Counted from the first letter of the stretch, positions 32,852 to 42,497 are shown. The stretch: DNA of 64,000 nt from Bacteroidales bacterium (GCA_014860585.1 JACZJL010000085.1:1-64000); one strand, 5' to 3'. Notes: generated by a model from the letters alone, not told the origin. Program-made: numbers and translations.

Positions 32852-34384
32852 TTGCAGTACAAAGAAATTGAGATCAAGCTGCCGACAAAGTTTACTGCGC
32901 AGGATTTGCGCAAAGTCATCAGCAAAAAACTGCATGTAAAGCAGTTCAACTACGAAATTCTGCTTCAAAGCCTTGATGCACGTCATAAACCTGATGTTTA
33001 TTGGGTGCTTAGGGTCAGAGTGATGTCGAAAGAGATTAATGGGGAAAGCTACAATAGCGATCCGGGGTTGGTTATTCCTTATCGGAAGCGCGATCGGAAG
33101 GTGATTATTGTTGGCAGCGGACCGGCAGGTTTTTTTGCAGGTTTCGTCTTGCAAAAGGCTGGATTTAAGGTGACCATTTTAGAAAAGGGACCGAAGGTAG
33201 GACAGCGGTATCAGGACATCATCTCCTTTGAATCGGGAGGTGAATTTAAAGACAATTCAAATTATTGTCATGGCGAGGGTGGCGCCGGAACTTTTTCCGA
33301 TGGGAAACTGACCTCCAGAACCAAAGGAATTGCCATCGAAAAGCAATTTATTTTTGATAGTTATGCCCATGCAGGTGCACCGGAGGAAATCCGTTACCTG
33401 GCCAAACCACACATCGGTAGCGATAGACTCCGGATAGTCATCCCCAACCTTCGGAAACAGTTTGAAAGCCTCGGTGGTAAAATGCTGTTTGAAACTGAAG
33501 TTTCATGCCTTGTTATCAAGGATAAAAAATGCCGGGCCGTTGTTGCGGGAAACGATGAAATCCTTTGCGACATGCTCATTCTGGCGCCCGGACATTCATC
33601 TTATAAAACGTACCGCATGTTGCATCAACATGGAATCCTTTTCCGCTCAAAGCCTTTTGCCATAGGAGTCAGGGTTGAACATCCACAGGAGTTGATCAAC
33701 ACTTCACAGTGGAATACAGCAACGCTTCCGGGGCTGAAAGCCGCCGAATATAAACTTACGCATACTGCTTCTTCGGGGCTTCCTGTGTACTCATTCTGCA
33801 TGTGCCCGGGAGGTAAAGTCATCCCCTCAGCCCCCGCTGACATGCAGAACATTGTGAACGGCGTTTCCGATTACGCGCGCAACTCGACCTTTGCCAACTC
33901 AGCCATTGTTGCAGGTATTGACCTGAACAAAATATTGGGAAAGGACGTTGGTTTTGTTGAAGCACTTGCATGGCTCGAAAATCTTGAAAAAAGAGTGTTC
34001 GACCTCACCGGCTCATACAAAATCCCAGGGCAAAGGATAGCAGACTTTCTTGGACAAAAAATTTCCTCATCAATTCCATCAAACAGTTACCCTTTCGAGG
34101 TTTTTCCGTACAATTTTGAAGATCTTTTCCCGGTAGCGATCACCCGTAGCCTCAGAGAGGGTATGACTGATTTTTCCAGAAAGATCAAAGGTTTTGAGTC
34201 CGGCCTGATGATGGGGCTGGAAAGTAAAACATCTTCACCCGTTCAGGTTATCCGTAATGAGCATCGCCGGTGTGAGGGCTTCGACAATATCTTTATTGTT
34301 GGCGAAGGCAGCGGATATGCTGGCGGCATCACCAGTTCAGCGGTTGATGGCGTGAAACTGGGGATTGATTTGACCAATGGATAG
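32852..34384 (+). CDS. COG2509-type FAD-dependent dehydrogenase
   Basis: A 510-residue flavoprotein. An N-terminal 80-residue domain (YKEIEIKLPTKFTAQDLRKV..., with DVYWVLRVRV) precedes a Rossmann FAD site, IIVGSGPAGFFAG (about 92-104). The family signature CHGEGGAGTFSDGKLTSR and the C-terminal GEGSGYAGGITSSAVDG, which contacts FAD, are both present. This family of uncharacterised FAD-dependent dehydrogenases is widespread; its substrate is not known. The only plausible start is the TTG at 32852, as no in-frame ATG lies upstream and the next Met is at about residue 64. Divergent from mutS2. Confidence 0.88.
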   Translation: MQYKEIEIKLPTKFTAQDLRKVISKKLHVKQFNYEILLQSLDARHKPDVYWVLRVRVMSKEINGESYNSDPGLVIPYRKRDRKVIIVGSGPAGFFAGFVLQKAGFKVTILEKGPKVGQRYQDIISFESGGEFKDNSNYCHGEGGAGTFSDGKLTSRTKGIAIEKQFIFDSYAHAGAPEEIRYLAKPHIGSDRLRIVIPNLRKQFESLGGKMLFETEVSCLVIKDKKCRAVVAGNDEILCDMLILAPGHSSYKTYRMLHQHGILFRSKPFAIGVRVEHPQELINTSQWNTATLPGLKAAEYKLTHTASSGLPVYSFCMCPGGKVIPSAPADMQNIVNGVSDYARNSTFANSAIVAGIDLNKILGKDVGFVEALAWLENLEKRVFDLTGSYKIPGQRIADFLGQKISSSIPSNSYPFEVFPYNFEDLFPVAITRSLREGMTDFSRKIKGFESGLMMGLESKTSSPVQVIRNEHRRCEGFDNIFIVGEGSGYAGGITSSAVDGVKLGIDLTNG

Positions 34385-34632
34385 TTACTCGTTGCTTATT
34401 AATTCCGTCAATAATGAATCATTAACGCTTTCCGACGGTTTATTCCTCACGATTTTACTCAAAATTAAAAATTTTATTCAGCAATAGATTACTGAATATA
34501 GGAGCTTCTTCTTAGTTGGAGTCATCACAGGCTTTCATTTTTATGGACATTTGGCCATATCTTATTCAGTTGGAAAAATTCCGTATTCATCAAAAATTAA
34601 AATATTTTGATGCTTTTTTTAAAATAAAATCA

Positions 34633-34640
34633 TACTTTTG
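34633..34640 (+). promoter_or_regulatory. Bacteroidetes promoter for the 479-residue protein
   Basis: TACTTTTG (-7 box) with TTTG at 34606-34609, 27 bp upstream start to start, matching the -33/-7 arrangement. 39 bp before the ATG at 34680. This is the best complete promoter in the window. Confidence 0.6.
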
Positions 34641-34679
34641 GGGCATGATTATTTTAGTATTTTCAATTGATCATAAATA

Positions 34680-36119
34680 ATGAAAACGATACTTGAGAAG
34701 CGGGAGTTTATCCGGTCTGTAAAAACAGCAGCAAAGGATGATTTCCTTTTTGAACTGATGCATAGTAATGACAGATTGCTCATGCGGTTTGAAGAATTTG
34801 TAAAGAGTTTCGACCCCGGCACCAACCATGTAAGACGAGAGTTGAACGTGATTTCATTCGAAGACGAATTACAGCAGGCATACGAAGCCTTTAAGGAGGG
34901 TCTTGAAGAGCTCGATTTTGAGCACCTTAGCCTTGAAAAATGGCGTAGTGAACCTGGAGAATATCTTGATGACCATGAAGTAAAAAAGGAAGTTGCAAAA
35001 AGTTTAGCATTCGATTATTTCGAAGCCTGGCGTATGGACATCATGACCGAAATCAGTTCAGGCTATCATTACCAGGGTTTGGCAATGATTGCAGGAATGA
35101 TGGCTGGAGCGCTGGAAGCCAGGATTCATGATCCACACCTTAATTTGGGCGATCCTCCCAATCTTGTATTTATCGAATGGATTGAAAAAGAACTTGATAA
35201 ACTGATTAAAGATGGTTTTGAAGATTTACCAGCTGAAGATTCCGATATTTTAACCATTTCTGAGAGTCTCTTTCAGTTTGCCAAAAATCATAGTATTGGC
35301 CTTCTAAAGCACCTGCCTCAATTTTATGACACACTGGTAAAGACTCCGGAACTGGCCAAGTCGTTGATAGCCAGTCTGGATGAAAATTCCATACCGCTTC
35401 AGATTATCCCAAAACTTGCAGATCTGCTCACTACAAAAACAGGTGATGAGCAAATTTGGCTCAACTTTGCCGAGACTATTTTCCCGGATGATTTTGACCT
35501 GGCCAAAGAACTGCTCGATTATTATTACAACCGAATCCCAGAAGATTTTGAGCATATGGCCATGATTGCCTTCAAACATCATGGATTGGTTTTGGCGGAT
35601 TATTTAGCCGGCAAGATGAAAGAGGGAAGTCCGCTCTTTTGCAGTTATCAGCTTGCAAGGGCAGGATTTGAATGCTCCATATCTATTTACGAGCAGGCAA
35701 GAAAATACATCTCGCGCAACGAAGGGATTGCTTTTGCGAAAGAGCATCCGGATTTTGAATTTAAACTGGGAATTCTGACCAAAGAAGAAGCCTGGGACGA
35801 TATTCTTCTGATGGCTAAATCAAAGCAGGCTGCTGATCAGCTCAACGACTTACTTCCTCCAATTATGAAACACTTCCCCGATGATTGTCTTGCTATTATC
35901 GAAAGCAATGCAGCACATTCATTCAAGCATCATCGCAACCGTGATGGATACAGCAGATTGGTGGGATTTTTAAAACTTGGAACTGAGATCCCCGGGAAAG
36001 ACGAAGAGATAAAAACGCTCATTAATTATTATGTCAACATTTCGCCACGATTGCCCGCGTTAAAGGACGAACTTAGAAACTACGGGTTTTTGGTCAATGA
36101 ATCAGAAAAACCTACCTGA
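34680..36119 (+). CDS. Large helical protein of unknown function
   Basis: A 479-residue acidic, soluble protein with no signal peptide or membrane segment. The N-terminal 150 residues are rich in Glu/Asp and aromatic residues (FEDELQQAYEAFKEGLEELD). From about 230 onward the sequence looks like irregular helical repeats of the TPR/SEL or HEAT type (for example DFDLAKELLDYYYNRIPEDF, SISIYEQARKYISRNEG, EEAWDDILLMAKSKQAADQL). I do not recognise a family; the C-terminal half recalls the helical repeats that follow SWIM zinc fingers, but no Cys/His zinc motif is present. Stands alone with a good promoter; the 3' end overlaps the convergent DUF454 gene by 8 bp. Confidence 0.7.
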   Translation: MKTILEKREFIRSVKTAAKDDFLFELMHSNDRLLMRFEEFVKSFDPGTNHVRRELNVISFEDELQQAYEAFKEGLEELDFEHLSLEKWRSEPGEYLDDHEVKKEVAKSLAFDYFEAWRMDIMTEISSGYHYQGLAMIAGMMAGALEARIHDPHLNLGDPPNLVFIEWIEKELDKLIKDGFEDLPAEDSDILTISESLFQFAKNHSIGLLKHLPQFYDTLVKTPELAKSLIASLDENSIPLQIIPKLADLLTTKTGDEQIWLNFAETIFPDDFDLAKELLDYYYNRIPEDFEHMAMIAFKHHGLVLADYLAGKMKEGSPLFCSYQLARAGFECSISIYEQARKYISRNEGIAFAKEHPDFEFKLGILTKEEAWDDILLMAKSKQAADQLNDLLPPIMKHFPDDCLAIIESNAAHSFKHHRNRDGYSRLVGFLKLGTEIPGKDEEIKTLINYYVNISPRLPALKDELRNYGFLVNESEKPT

Positions 36120-36546
36120 TGGTCTTCAGGCACAGGATATGCGATGTTACACCTATTGCAACCACGATCAGCAGCAACCTGACCCATACAAGATCGACTA
36201 CCCAAAAAGCAGAAAATAAAATCGTAGCCCAAAGAAGGGCTATAGACCCGATTTTTACTTTCATCGGCACACCTCTTTTTTCGCGGTAATCCCTGATATA
36301 TTTTCCAAAATAACGGTGATAAATCAGCCACTTGTAAAGCCGCTGTGAACTTCGGGCAAAAAGATAAGCTGATAAAAGCAGAAACGGTGTGGTGGGCAGC
36401 ATTGGAACAGGTATCCCGATCAGCCCGAGTGCCAGAGAAACAACACCACCAGTAACCAGCAGTGCTTTTTTGAACGGATTTATCCGGTCGATTTCATCAG
36501 TCCGAAGATTTTCGATGCGCTTATTTTTATCTCTGCAAAAAATCAT
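36112..36546 (-). CDS. DUF454 (YbaN-like) inner-membrane protein
   Basis: A 144-residue protein. The family core GLIGIPVPMLPTTPFLLLSA and YLFARSSQRLYKWLIYHRYF are clear (about 40-80), followed by FGKYIRDYREKRGVPMKVK and two more hydrophobic helices (about 97-137). Three or four membrane segments in all. Function of YbaN-like proteins is unknown. Convergent with, and overlapping by 8 bp, the 479-residue gene. Confidence 0.87.
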   Translation of the reverse strand: MIFCRDKNKRIENLRTDEIDRINPFKKALLVTGGVVSLALGLIGIPVPMLPTTPFLLLSAYLFARSSQRLYKWLIYHRYFGKYIRDYREKRGVPMKVKIGSIALLWATILFSAFWVVDLVWVRLLLIVVAIGVTSHILCLKTIR

Positions 36547-36590
36547 ATTGGCGGCAAATTAAAAACAAATAATGATCATTCGATTTTATT

Positions 36591-36598
36591 TATTTTTG
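36591..36598 (+). promoter_or_regulatory. Bacteroidetes -7 box for the FG-GAP gene pair
   Basis: TATTTTTG, exact TAnnTTTG, about 90 bp before the start at 36689; the leader holds an ACACAAAGAAACAAAGAG repeat-like stretch. Confidence 0.4.
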
Positions 36599-36688
36599 GC
36601 AAAAAAAATCAGGTCTCTAGGACACAAAGAAACAAAGAGTTATATTCAGAGCCATAGCGTCTTCGTGGTAAATTAAAATCAAGGTTTA

Positions 36689-38464
36689 ATGGAAAACAAA
36701 ATTTCTGTAATGGTATTGGGGTTTCTTTTTCTGACCATTTCGGCGCAACCTCAAATTCTGTCCTATAGCCGTGTTACCTCAGGATTTAATGTTCCAACTT
36801 TTGAGGGAGGCCGCAGCGATTTCCATTTCTGCGACATCAATGAGGACGGGCATGTTGATATTATTTCCATTGGCGATCACGGAAATCCAAACATCGGCTC
36901 TACCCAGGAAGGACTGTTGATATGGTTCAACCAGGGTGACGGCAGTTTTCAGAACTTTATGACCGGCTATTTCGGCTATGGCGGCATTGTAGCCGGTGAT
37001 GTGAATAACGACGGCTTCAAAGATATTGGGTTTGGAATGCACCATAATTATTCCACTACCAGCTTTGGTGATCAACTGATCGAAGTAGCTTTGGGCGATG
37101 GTACCGGTCAGGGTTGGACACCCTGGGATGTTGGATTGGCTACAAACGGCGAAACATGGGGCATGTTCGGGACTGATTTTGGGGATGTAAATAACGATGG
37201 CTTCCTCGACCTGGTCAGCATTTCGTTCGGTTCAGGAGCGGGAATGCACGTTTACATCAATCAGGCCAATGGCGCCTGGATTCCCAGTTTCGGATTTCTT
37301 GGAAACAATTCTGATCAACTTGTTCAATTTTGCGACATCAACAATGATGGTTTTATGGATATTATTGCCGGTCACGCGCAGGGAACAGCTTATTTTGGAG
37401 ACGGTTCCGGAAGTTTTGTAAAAAACGATACCGGACTACCTGCTGTGGGAGAATTTTCGCCAAGATACGGGATTGCAGTGGGCGATGTAAATAATAATGG
37501 CGGCAGCGGGTTTGCCTATGTTACCAGTGGTGGCGGTATTAAAGTTTTTGAGTGGGACAATGATGACAACATCTGGACTGATTATTCCGGTAATTTACCG
37601 ACTGCAGGAAGTTACGATCTTGCCCAGCTTTACGATATGAATGCCGATGGATTTATGGATGTGATGGCTTATGGCGGACGAACTTTCCAACTGTGGTTAG
37701 GGAATGGCGTAGGCAACTGGATCGCAGATGCAACTTTTCAGACCGACAATACACCCGGCTCTGCCAAAGCCTTCAGGGTTGGCGGTGATTTGAATAAAAA
37801 CGGGCATGGCGATATTGTGCTTCTTACCCAGGAAGGAACATGGATCAACTACAAAAACTACCTCTATGTTTATGCCGAAAATGACACACCCGAAAACGTC
37901 TGGATAAGATCACTTTACCCGAAAGGAAATGAAAATTTTTATCCCGGATCGGTCCGGTTTATTCGATGGGCATCTGCGATTCCAAACGGGGATTCTTCGT
38001 CAGTTAAGGTCGAAATTTCTATTTTCGGACCTACCGGACCCTGGTGGCTTGTGGCCGATAATCTTCCCAATAATGGCAAATACCAATGGACGGTTCCAAA
38101 CTACGGCTCTGATGAGTGTTATCTAAAACTTACTGTCAGTGATGGTATTGAAGAAATGTCCTCCGTTATCGATGCTCCTTTCATCATTATTGGAGAGCCA
38201 ACAGCAGTATCCAAAAAACCAGTTTCATTTGATGCAGCGGTTTACCCAAACCCGGGAAATCAAATCCTGATGATCAATACCATTCAGCCGGTTAAGCAAT
38301 TTGTGCTGATGAATAGCCTTGGGCAAACAGTTCTTGACATTGAAAATCCACCAGTTACTTTGAATGTTTCTGCCCTTCCTCCCGGGTTGTATTTTTATAA
38401 AATTCAGATGAATAATGGCAATTCGCTTAATGGGAAATGGGTGAAAAGCAAAGTATCAAATTAG
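36689..38464 (+). CDS. Secreted FG-GAP/VCBS propeller protein with T9SS tail, copy 1
   Basis: A 591-residue exported protein: signal peptide (MENKISVMVLGFLFLTISAQ), then about seven FG-GAP/VCBS-type repeats with calcium-binding loops of the DxNxDG form (DINEDGHVD, DVNNDGFKD, DVNNDGFLD, DINNDGFMD, DVNNNGGSG, DMNADGFMD, DLNKNGHGD), consistent with a seven-bladed propeller (residues 40-380). A Kre9/KNH-like domain follows (about 405-500, YPGSVRFIRW ... NGKYQWTVPN), then a T9SS sorting domain (VYPNPGNQ ... GLYFYKIQ). Cell surface or secreted, likely adhesive or carbohydrate-related. Twelve bases upstream of a paralogue. Confidence 0.88.
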   Translation: MENKISVMVLGFLFLTISAQPQILSYSRVTSGFNVPTFEGGRSDFHFCDINEDGHVDIISIGDHGNPNIGSTQEGLLIWFNQGDGSFQNFMTGYFGYGGIVAGDVNNDGFKDIGFGMHHNYSTTSFGDQLIEVALGDGTGQGWTPWDVGLATNGETWGMFGTDFGDVNNDGFLDLVSISFGSGAGMHVYINQANGAWIPSFGFLGNNSDQLVQFCDINNDGFMDIIAGHAQGTAYFGDGSGSFVKNDTGLPAVGEFSPRYGIAVGDVNNNGGSGFAYVTSGGGIKVFEWDNDDNIWTDYSGNLPTAGSYDLAQLYDMNADGFMDVMAYGGRTFQLWLGNGVGNWIADATFQTDNTPGSAKAFRVGGDLNKNGHGDIVLLTQEGTWINYKNYLYVYAENDTPENVWIRSLYPKGNENFYPGSVRFIRWASAIPNGDSSSVKVEISIFGPTGPWWLVADNLPNNGKYQWTVPNYGSDECYLKLTVSDGIEEMSSVIDAPFIIIGEPTAVSKKPVSFDAAVYPNPGNQILMINTIQPVKQFVLMNSLGQTVLDIENPPVTLNVSALPPGLYFYKIQMNNGNSLNGKWVKSKVSN

Positions 38465-38475
38465 CGCATGGAAAA

Positions 38476-40251
38476 ATGAAAACTTACTCCTTCACCTGTT
38501 TGTTCATCACAGCATTATTGCTGCATGGAGTTCTCTTTGGGCAAAAAACACTTTCTTACAGCAGGGTCACCAATGGCCTTGGAATTCCCGAATTTGAAGA
38601 GGGAAGAACTGATTTTGCACTGGATGACATCAATATGGATGGACATCTCGATTTACTTTCTGTTGGCGATCACGGTTCGCCGTTTTTCAACTCCGACCAG
38701 CATGGCATTATGGTTTGGTTTGGTGATGGACAGGGCAATTTTCAGAATTTTTCGAACGGACAATTTGGCTATGGGGGTATTGCCGTTGGAGATGTGAACA
38801 ACGATGGATATAAAGATGTCGGTTATGGCGTGCATCACAACTATTCGGGAACGAACTGGGGAGACCAGCTGATAGAGGTTGTCCTGGGCGATGGCACGGG
38901 AATGAACTGGACGTCATGGGATGAAGGGCTGGCGACCAATGGAGAAACCTGGGGCATGTTTGGAACGGCTTTCGCCGATTTTAACAATAACAGCCTTCTC
39001 GATCTGGTAAGTATTTCCTTTGGCTGTTGTTCCGGATTGCAGGTTTATTTGAACCAGTCGGACGGAACATGGGTAAATTCCTTTGGATTTCTTAATGGCA
39101 ATACTTCCCTGCTTGTCAGGGTATTCGACATAAATAAAGATGGGTTTATGGACATCATCAGCGGGCACCAGTACGGTACGGTATATTTTGGCGATGGAAC
39201 GGGCAATTTCATCAATAATGACAGCGGTTTGCCGGGAGCCGGAAATACAGCCAGGGCCGGATTTGATGTGGCCTATTTAAACCCTGAAGCGTTAACCGGT
39301 ATTTCATTTACCAACTCTTCCGGTGGTGTTTTTGTCTATTCATGGAATCATGGGTCTTCAGGCTGGCAAAACTTGTCAGGTACTCTCCCGGCTTCCGGAA
39401 CTTATCAGATGACCCAACTTTGTGATATGAACAGTGACGGTTTTGCCGATGTGATGGCTTTCGGTAACCGGAACTTCAAACTTTGGCTTGGCGATGGCGC
39501 CGGAAACTGGACTCCCGATGCTACTTTCATGACCGACGGAAACCCGGGATTAGGAAGAGCAATGAGAACCGGCGGCGACTTTGACAATAACGGCTACGCT
39601 GACCTTGTGATTCTTGCGCAGGAATTGTCGGGAGGGTGGATTCAGTTTGATAAAAACTTCCTTTACGTTTATTTCGAAAATAATCCGGCTGAATCGTTGT
39701 GGATAAAAGCGGTTTACCCATTAGGTTCCGAAACGTTCTATCCCGGTTCGGTGCGTTTTGTTGAGTGGCGATCGGCTGTGCCGGGGAATGTTTTTTCGAC
39801 TGTAAAAATCGAAATTTCAGCACTCGGACCAGATGGTCCCTGGTGGCTGGTGGCTGAAAATCTCCCCAACAATGGCAAACATCAATGGATAGTACCCGAT
39901 TATGGATCGGAAGATTGTTATTTGCGGTTTACAGTTAACACTGACGATGAATCGGCTTCAACAATCACAACAACCCCATTCCACATTCCTGGCGAGCCAA
40001 CTGCCGTAAAATTAGCAAACAAAAAAAATCAGGTAACTGTTTATCCCAACCCCGGTAGCGATTTCATTTCAATAAGCTGTAAAGATCCAGTTTTTAACCT
40101 GACTTTAATAGACATTCACGGGCGCATTGTGCTTGAATTAACCGACCCTAATCTGCAGGTTAATGTAAGTGGGTTGTCACCGGGGATTTATTATTTTGAT
40201 GCAAAATTGGCGGATAAAAGCAGGGTGCGCGGGAAATGGATAAAGTATTAA
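38476..40251 (+). CDS. Secreted FG-GAP/VCBS propeller protein with T9SS tail, copy 2
   Basis: A 591-residue paralogue of the preceding gene, with the same order: signal peptide (MKTYSFTCLFITALLLHGVLFG), FG-GAP repeats, a Kre9/KNH-like domain and a T9SS sorting domain (VYPNPGSDFISI ... GIYYFDAKL). The ATG at 38476 gives a clean signal peptide; the longer frame from 38437 would overlap the upstream gene. Calcium loops are weaker than in copy 1 (DINMDGHLD, DVNNDGYKD, DFNNNSLLD, DINKDGFMD, AYLNPEALTG, DMNSDGFAD, DFDNNGYAD), with one blade losing the loop. A Cys pair (FGCCSG) is unique to this copy. Its 3' end overlaps the helicase by 4 bp. Confidence 0.87.
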   Translation: MKTYSFTCLFITALLLHGVLFGQKTLSYSRVTNGLGIPEFEEGRTDFALDDINMDGHLDLLSVGDHGSPFFNSDQHGIMVWFGDGQGNFQNFSNGQFGYGGIAVGDVNNDGYKDVGYGVHHNYSGTNWGDQLIEVVLGDGTGMNWTSWDEGLATNGETWGMFGTAFADFNNNSLLDLVSISFGCCSGLQVYLNQSDGTWVNSFGFLNGNTSLLVRVFDINKDGFMDIISGHQYGTVYFGDGTGNFINNDSGLPGAGNTARAGFDVAYLNPEALTGISFTNSSGGVFVYSWNHGSSGWQNLSGTLPASGTYQMTQLCDMNSDGFADVMAFGNRNFKLWLGDGAGNWTPDATFMTDGNPGLGRAMRTGGDFDNNGYADLVILAQELSGGWIQFDKNFLYVYFENNPAESLWIKAVYPLGSETFYPGSVRFVEWRSAVPGNVFSTVKIEISALGPDGPWWLVAENLPNNGKHQWIVPDYGSEDCYLRFTVNTDDESASTITTTPFHIPGEPTAVKLANKKNQVTVYPNPGSDFISISCKDPVFNLTLIDIHGRIVLELTDPNLQVNVSGLSPGIYYFDAKLADKSRVRGKWIKY

Positions 40252-42497
40252 AGCTTGCTTTCCGGCCGTTCTTTTTCAAGGCTTGCCAGCGCTAATTTAA
40301 TTTCTCCCCAGGAAAAATTTGCACCAAGTTTCTCTTTAATCGGTGTAAGTTGACCCTCCTCAAACTCTGAAGCCGCCTTCAGTATTTCAGCCACTTTCTC
40401 CGCATCAACCAACTTTGAGATGTCAACCAACCCTTGTTGAACAAAAGGAACCAGGTGGCCTTCGATGGTTGACACGGCCAGCGAACGTTCTTTTGCAATT
40501 TCCGTAATTGTTTTGCCCTCAAGAAACATGCTATAAGTAATTACGCGGGTGCCTTGCTTCCGTTCTTTTTCATCTCTCCTTTTCTTTTTGCCCTGATTTG
40601 TCCGGATTTCTTCAGCCATCTTCTTTCGTTCACCATAAATCGCATCACCTTTCACTTCATCCTTCTTCAATTCAGTGTTGTCGATCGCTGATCTGATAAT
40701 GGCTTCGGCTTTGTGGATGTAATACATCTGGCGTAGAAACATCATTTCCAGCTCCATCAGTTCATTCAGGTAGGCTTTGATCTTTTTCTCCGATTTTACG
40801 GCTACTTTTTGCTCGAAAACTTTTTTTGTAAAATCCCTGAATATCGGATCAAAATAATTTCTGGCAGCGCCCACCCGTGCATGAAGCGTTGCCAATCCCT
40901 GCTGATCGGTCTGCTGAATCAACCGGGTGACCTGTGTCACAAATTTATCGGCCACTTCTGCCACCTCCCTGAACGACTTGAGAAGGTTGGATGCCCAGGT
41001 CTTATACTTTTGTTTTGCCGACTTACTTTCGTCTTTATCATAGCTTTGGAGATGATAGTACAGATTGCGCTGCAGTTCCGAAAAGTCAAAGGTTTTCAAC
41101 ACATTATTCAAAGTATAGGCTTTAGTATCTGCTTGCAAATGATCTCTTACTGAAGAGATGTCCGGTTTGTTTTCGGCATATGCGATCACAATTTGATCGG
41201 TTCGGAGATGGTTATGAGTGAGCGGAGCAGCCAGAACCAGCCCATTGAGAGCCCGCAGCCGGGACAGTGCAACATAAATTTGCCCGGGAGCAAAGGCGCC
41301 TGAAAGATCAAGAATCGCCTTTTCAAAGGTGAGCCCCTGGCTTTTGTGCACGGTAACCGCCCAGGCAAGTCTCAGCGGATAGTGGGAAAAAGTACCTGTT
41401 ACCTCTTCCATGATTTCGCCGGTATCCTCGTTGAGTTCATAGGATTTATTTTCCCAAACATAGGGCTCAACCCAAACCTCCTGAGAATCGTCATCAAAAC
41501 CTACCTCAATGTCATCCTCATCAAGACTTAATACGGTTCCGATTTTACCGTTGAAATAAAGCTGGTCGCCGGAGTAGTCATTTTTGATAAACATCACGCG
41601 GGCGCCTTTTTTCAGTTTAAGGGTAAATTCAACCGGGTAGAGATGTTCCGGAAAATCGCCCGTAATTTCAGCATCATAGGTAAATTGTTTCCCTTTAAGT
41701 TTCTCCAATTCATCGGAATTTCTTTCGTCAACAATACGGTTGTGTGTAGTGATGAAAATGTAGTCATTCCTGCTGTGCACTGCAGCCATCTTTTCACAGG
41801 TGGCATTCAGAACCGAAAGATCATGCTGTGTTGGTTTGTTAAAGCGGAAATGGTTAAGAATCTCAATGAAATCGGCATCGCTCTGGCGGTACACTTTTTC
41901 AAGCTCGATATAAACCGGCGGATTACCCTGTAAAGCTTTAGCCTCAAAGAAATAGGGGGATTTGTAATAGGCTGATAAATACCTCCATTCATGGTCTTTC
42001 ACCACAGGTGGCAGTTGCAATAAATCGCCGAAGAATAAAATCTGCAACCCGCCGAAAGGCTCTCTTTTTCTCCGTGCAAAACGCAAAACGGCGTCAATTG
42101 CGTCGAGAAGATCGGCACGCAACATGCTCACCTCGTCGATGATAAGCAGCTCAAGTTCGCGAAGGAGTATCAGCTTACGCTTGCTGAGATGGAGGTCTCT
42201 GACAATGGTTTTTGGGGTGCTGATTTTTGATGAAATATCGTAGAAACCGAATGGAGCATCGTTTGGGATGAAACTCCCGAAAGGCAGTTGCAGCAGAGAG
42301 TGTAGCGTAACCCCGCCGGCATTGATGGCTGCCACTCCGGTTGGCGCTGTAACCACTGTTTTCTTGTGCGTAGTTTTTGAAATACTTTTCAGAAAAGTGG
42401 TCTTTCCCGTACCTGCCTTCCCGGTGATGAATACATGCCGGTTAGTGCAATTGACATACCTGGAGGCGATATGCAATGGGTTTTCGGCTGCTGGCAT
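40248..42497 (-). CDS. Pif1-like helicase with C-terminal helix-turn-helix domain
   Basis: A 749-residue SF1B helicase. Walker A GKAGTGKTTFLK, motif Ia TAPTGVAAINAGG, Walker B LLIIDEVSMLRADLLDAID, and motif VI region VTVHKSQGLTFEKAILDL with YVALSRLR are all present in residues 15-430. A charged linker follows, then a C-terminal domain (about 645-745) with ITYSMFLEGKTITEIAKERS and GHLVPFVQQGLVD, like the HTH_40 domain found at the end of some RecQ proteins. Likely acts in genome stability, for example on G-quadruplexes or stalled forks. The frame opens at a TTG; I use the ATG at 42497. Confidence 0.9.
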   Translation of the reverse strand: MPAAENPLHIASRYVNCTNRHVFITGKAGTGKTTFLKSISKTTHKKTVVTAPTGVAAINAGGVTLHSLLQLPFGSFIPNDAPFGFYDISSKISTPKTIVRDLHLSKRKLILLRELELLIIDEVSMLRADLLDAIDAVLRFARRKREPFGGLQILFFGDLLQLPPVVKDHEWRYLSAYYKSPYFFEAKALQGNPPVYIELEKVYRQSDADFIEILNHFRFNKPTQHDLSVLNATCEKMAAVHSRNDYIFITTHNRIVDERNSDELEKLKGKQFTYDAEITGDFPEHLYPVEFTLKLKKGARVMFIKNDYSGDQLYFNGKIGTVLSLDEDDIEVGFDDDSQEVWVEPYVWENKSYELNEDTGEIMEEVTGTFSHYPLRLAWAVTVHKSQGLTFEKAILDLSGAFAPGQIYVALSRLRALNGLVLAAPLTHNHLRTDQIVIAYAENKPDISSVRDHLQADTKAYTLNNVLKTFDFSELQRNLYYHLQSYDKDESKSAKQKYKTWASNLLKSFREVAEVADKFVTQVTRLIQQTDQQGLATLHARVGAARNYFDPIFRDFTKKVFEQKVAVKSEKKIKAYLNELMELEMMFLRQMYYIHKAEAIIRSAIDNTELKKDEVKGDAIYGERKKMAEEIRTNQGKKKRRDEKERKQGTRVITYSMFLEGKTITEIAKERSLAVSTIEGHLVPFVQQGLVDISKLVDAEKVAEILKAASEFEEGQLTPIKEKLGANFSWGEIKLALASLEKERPESKL

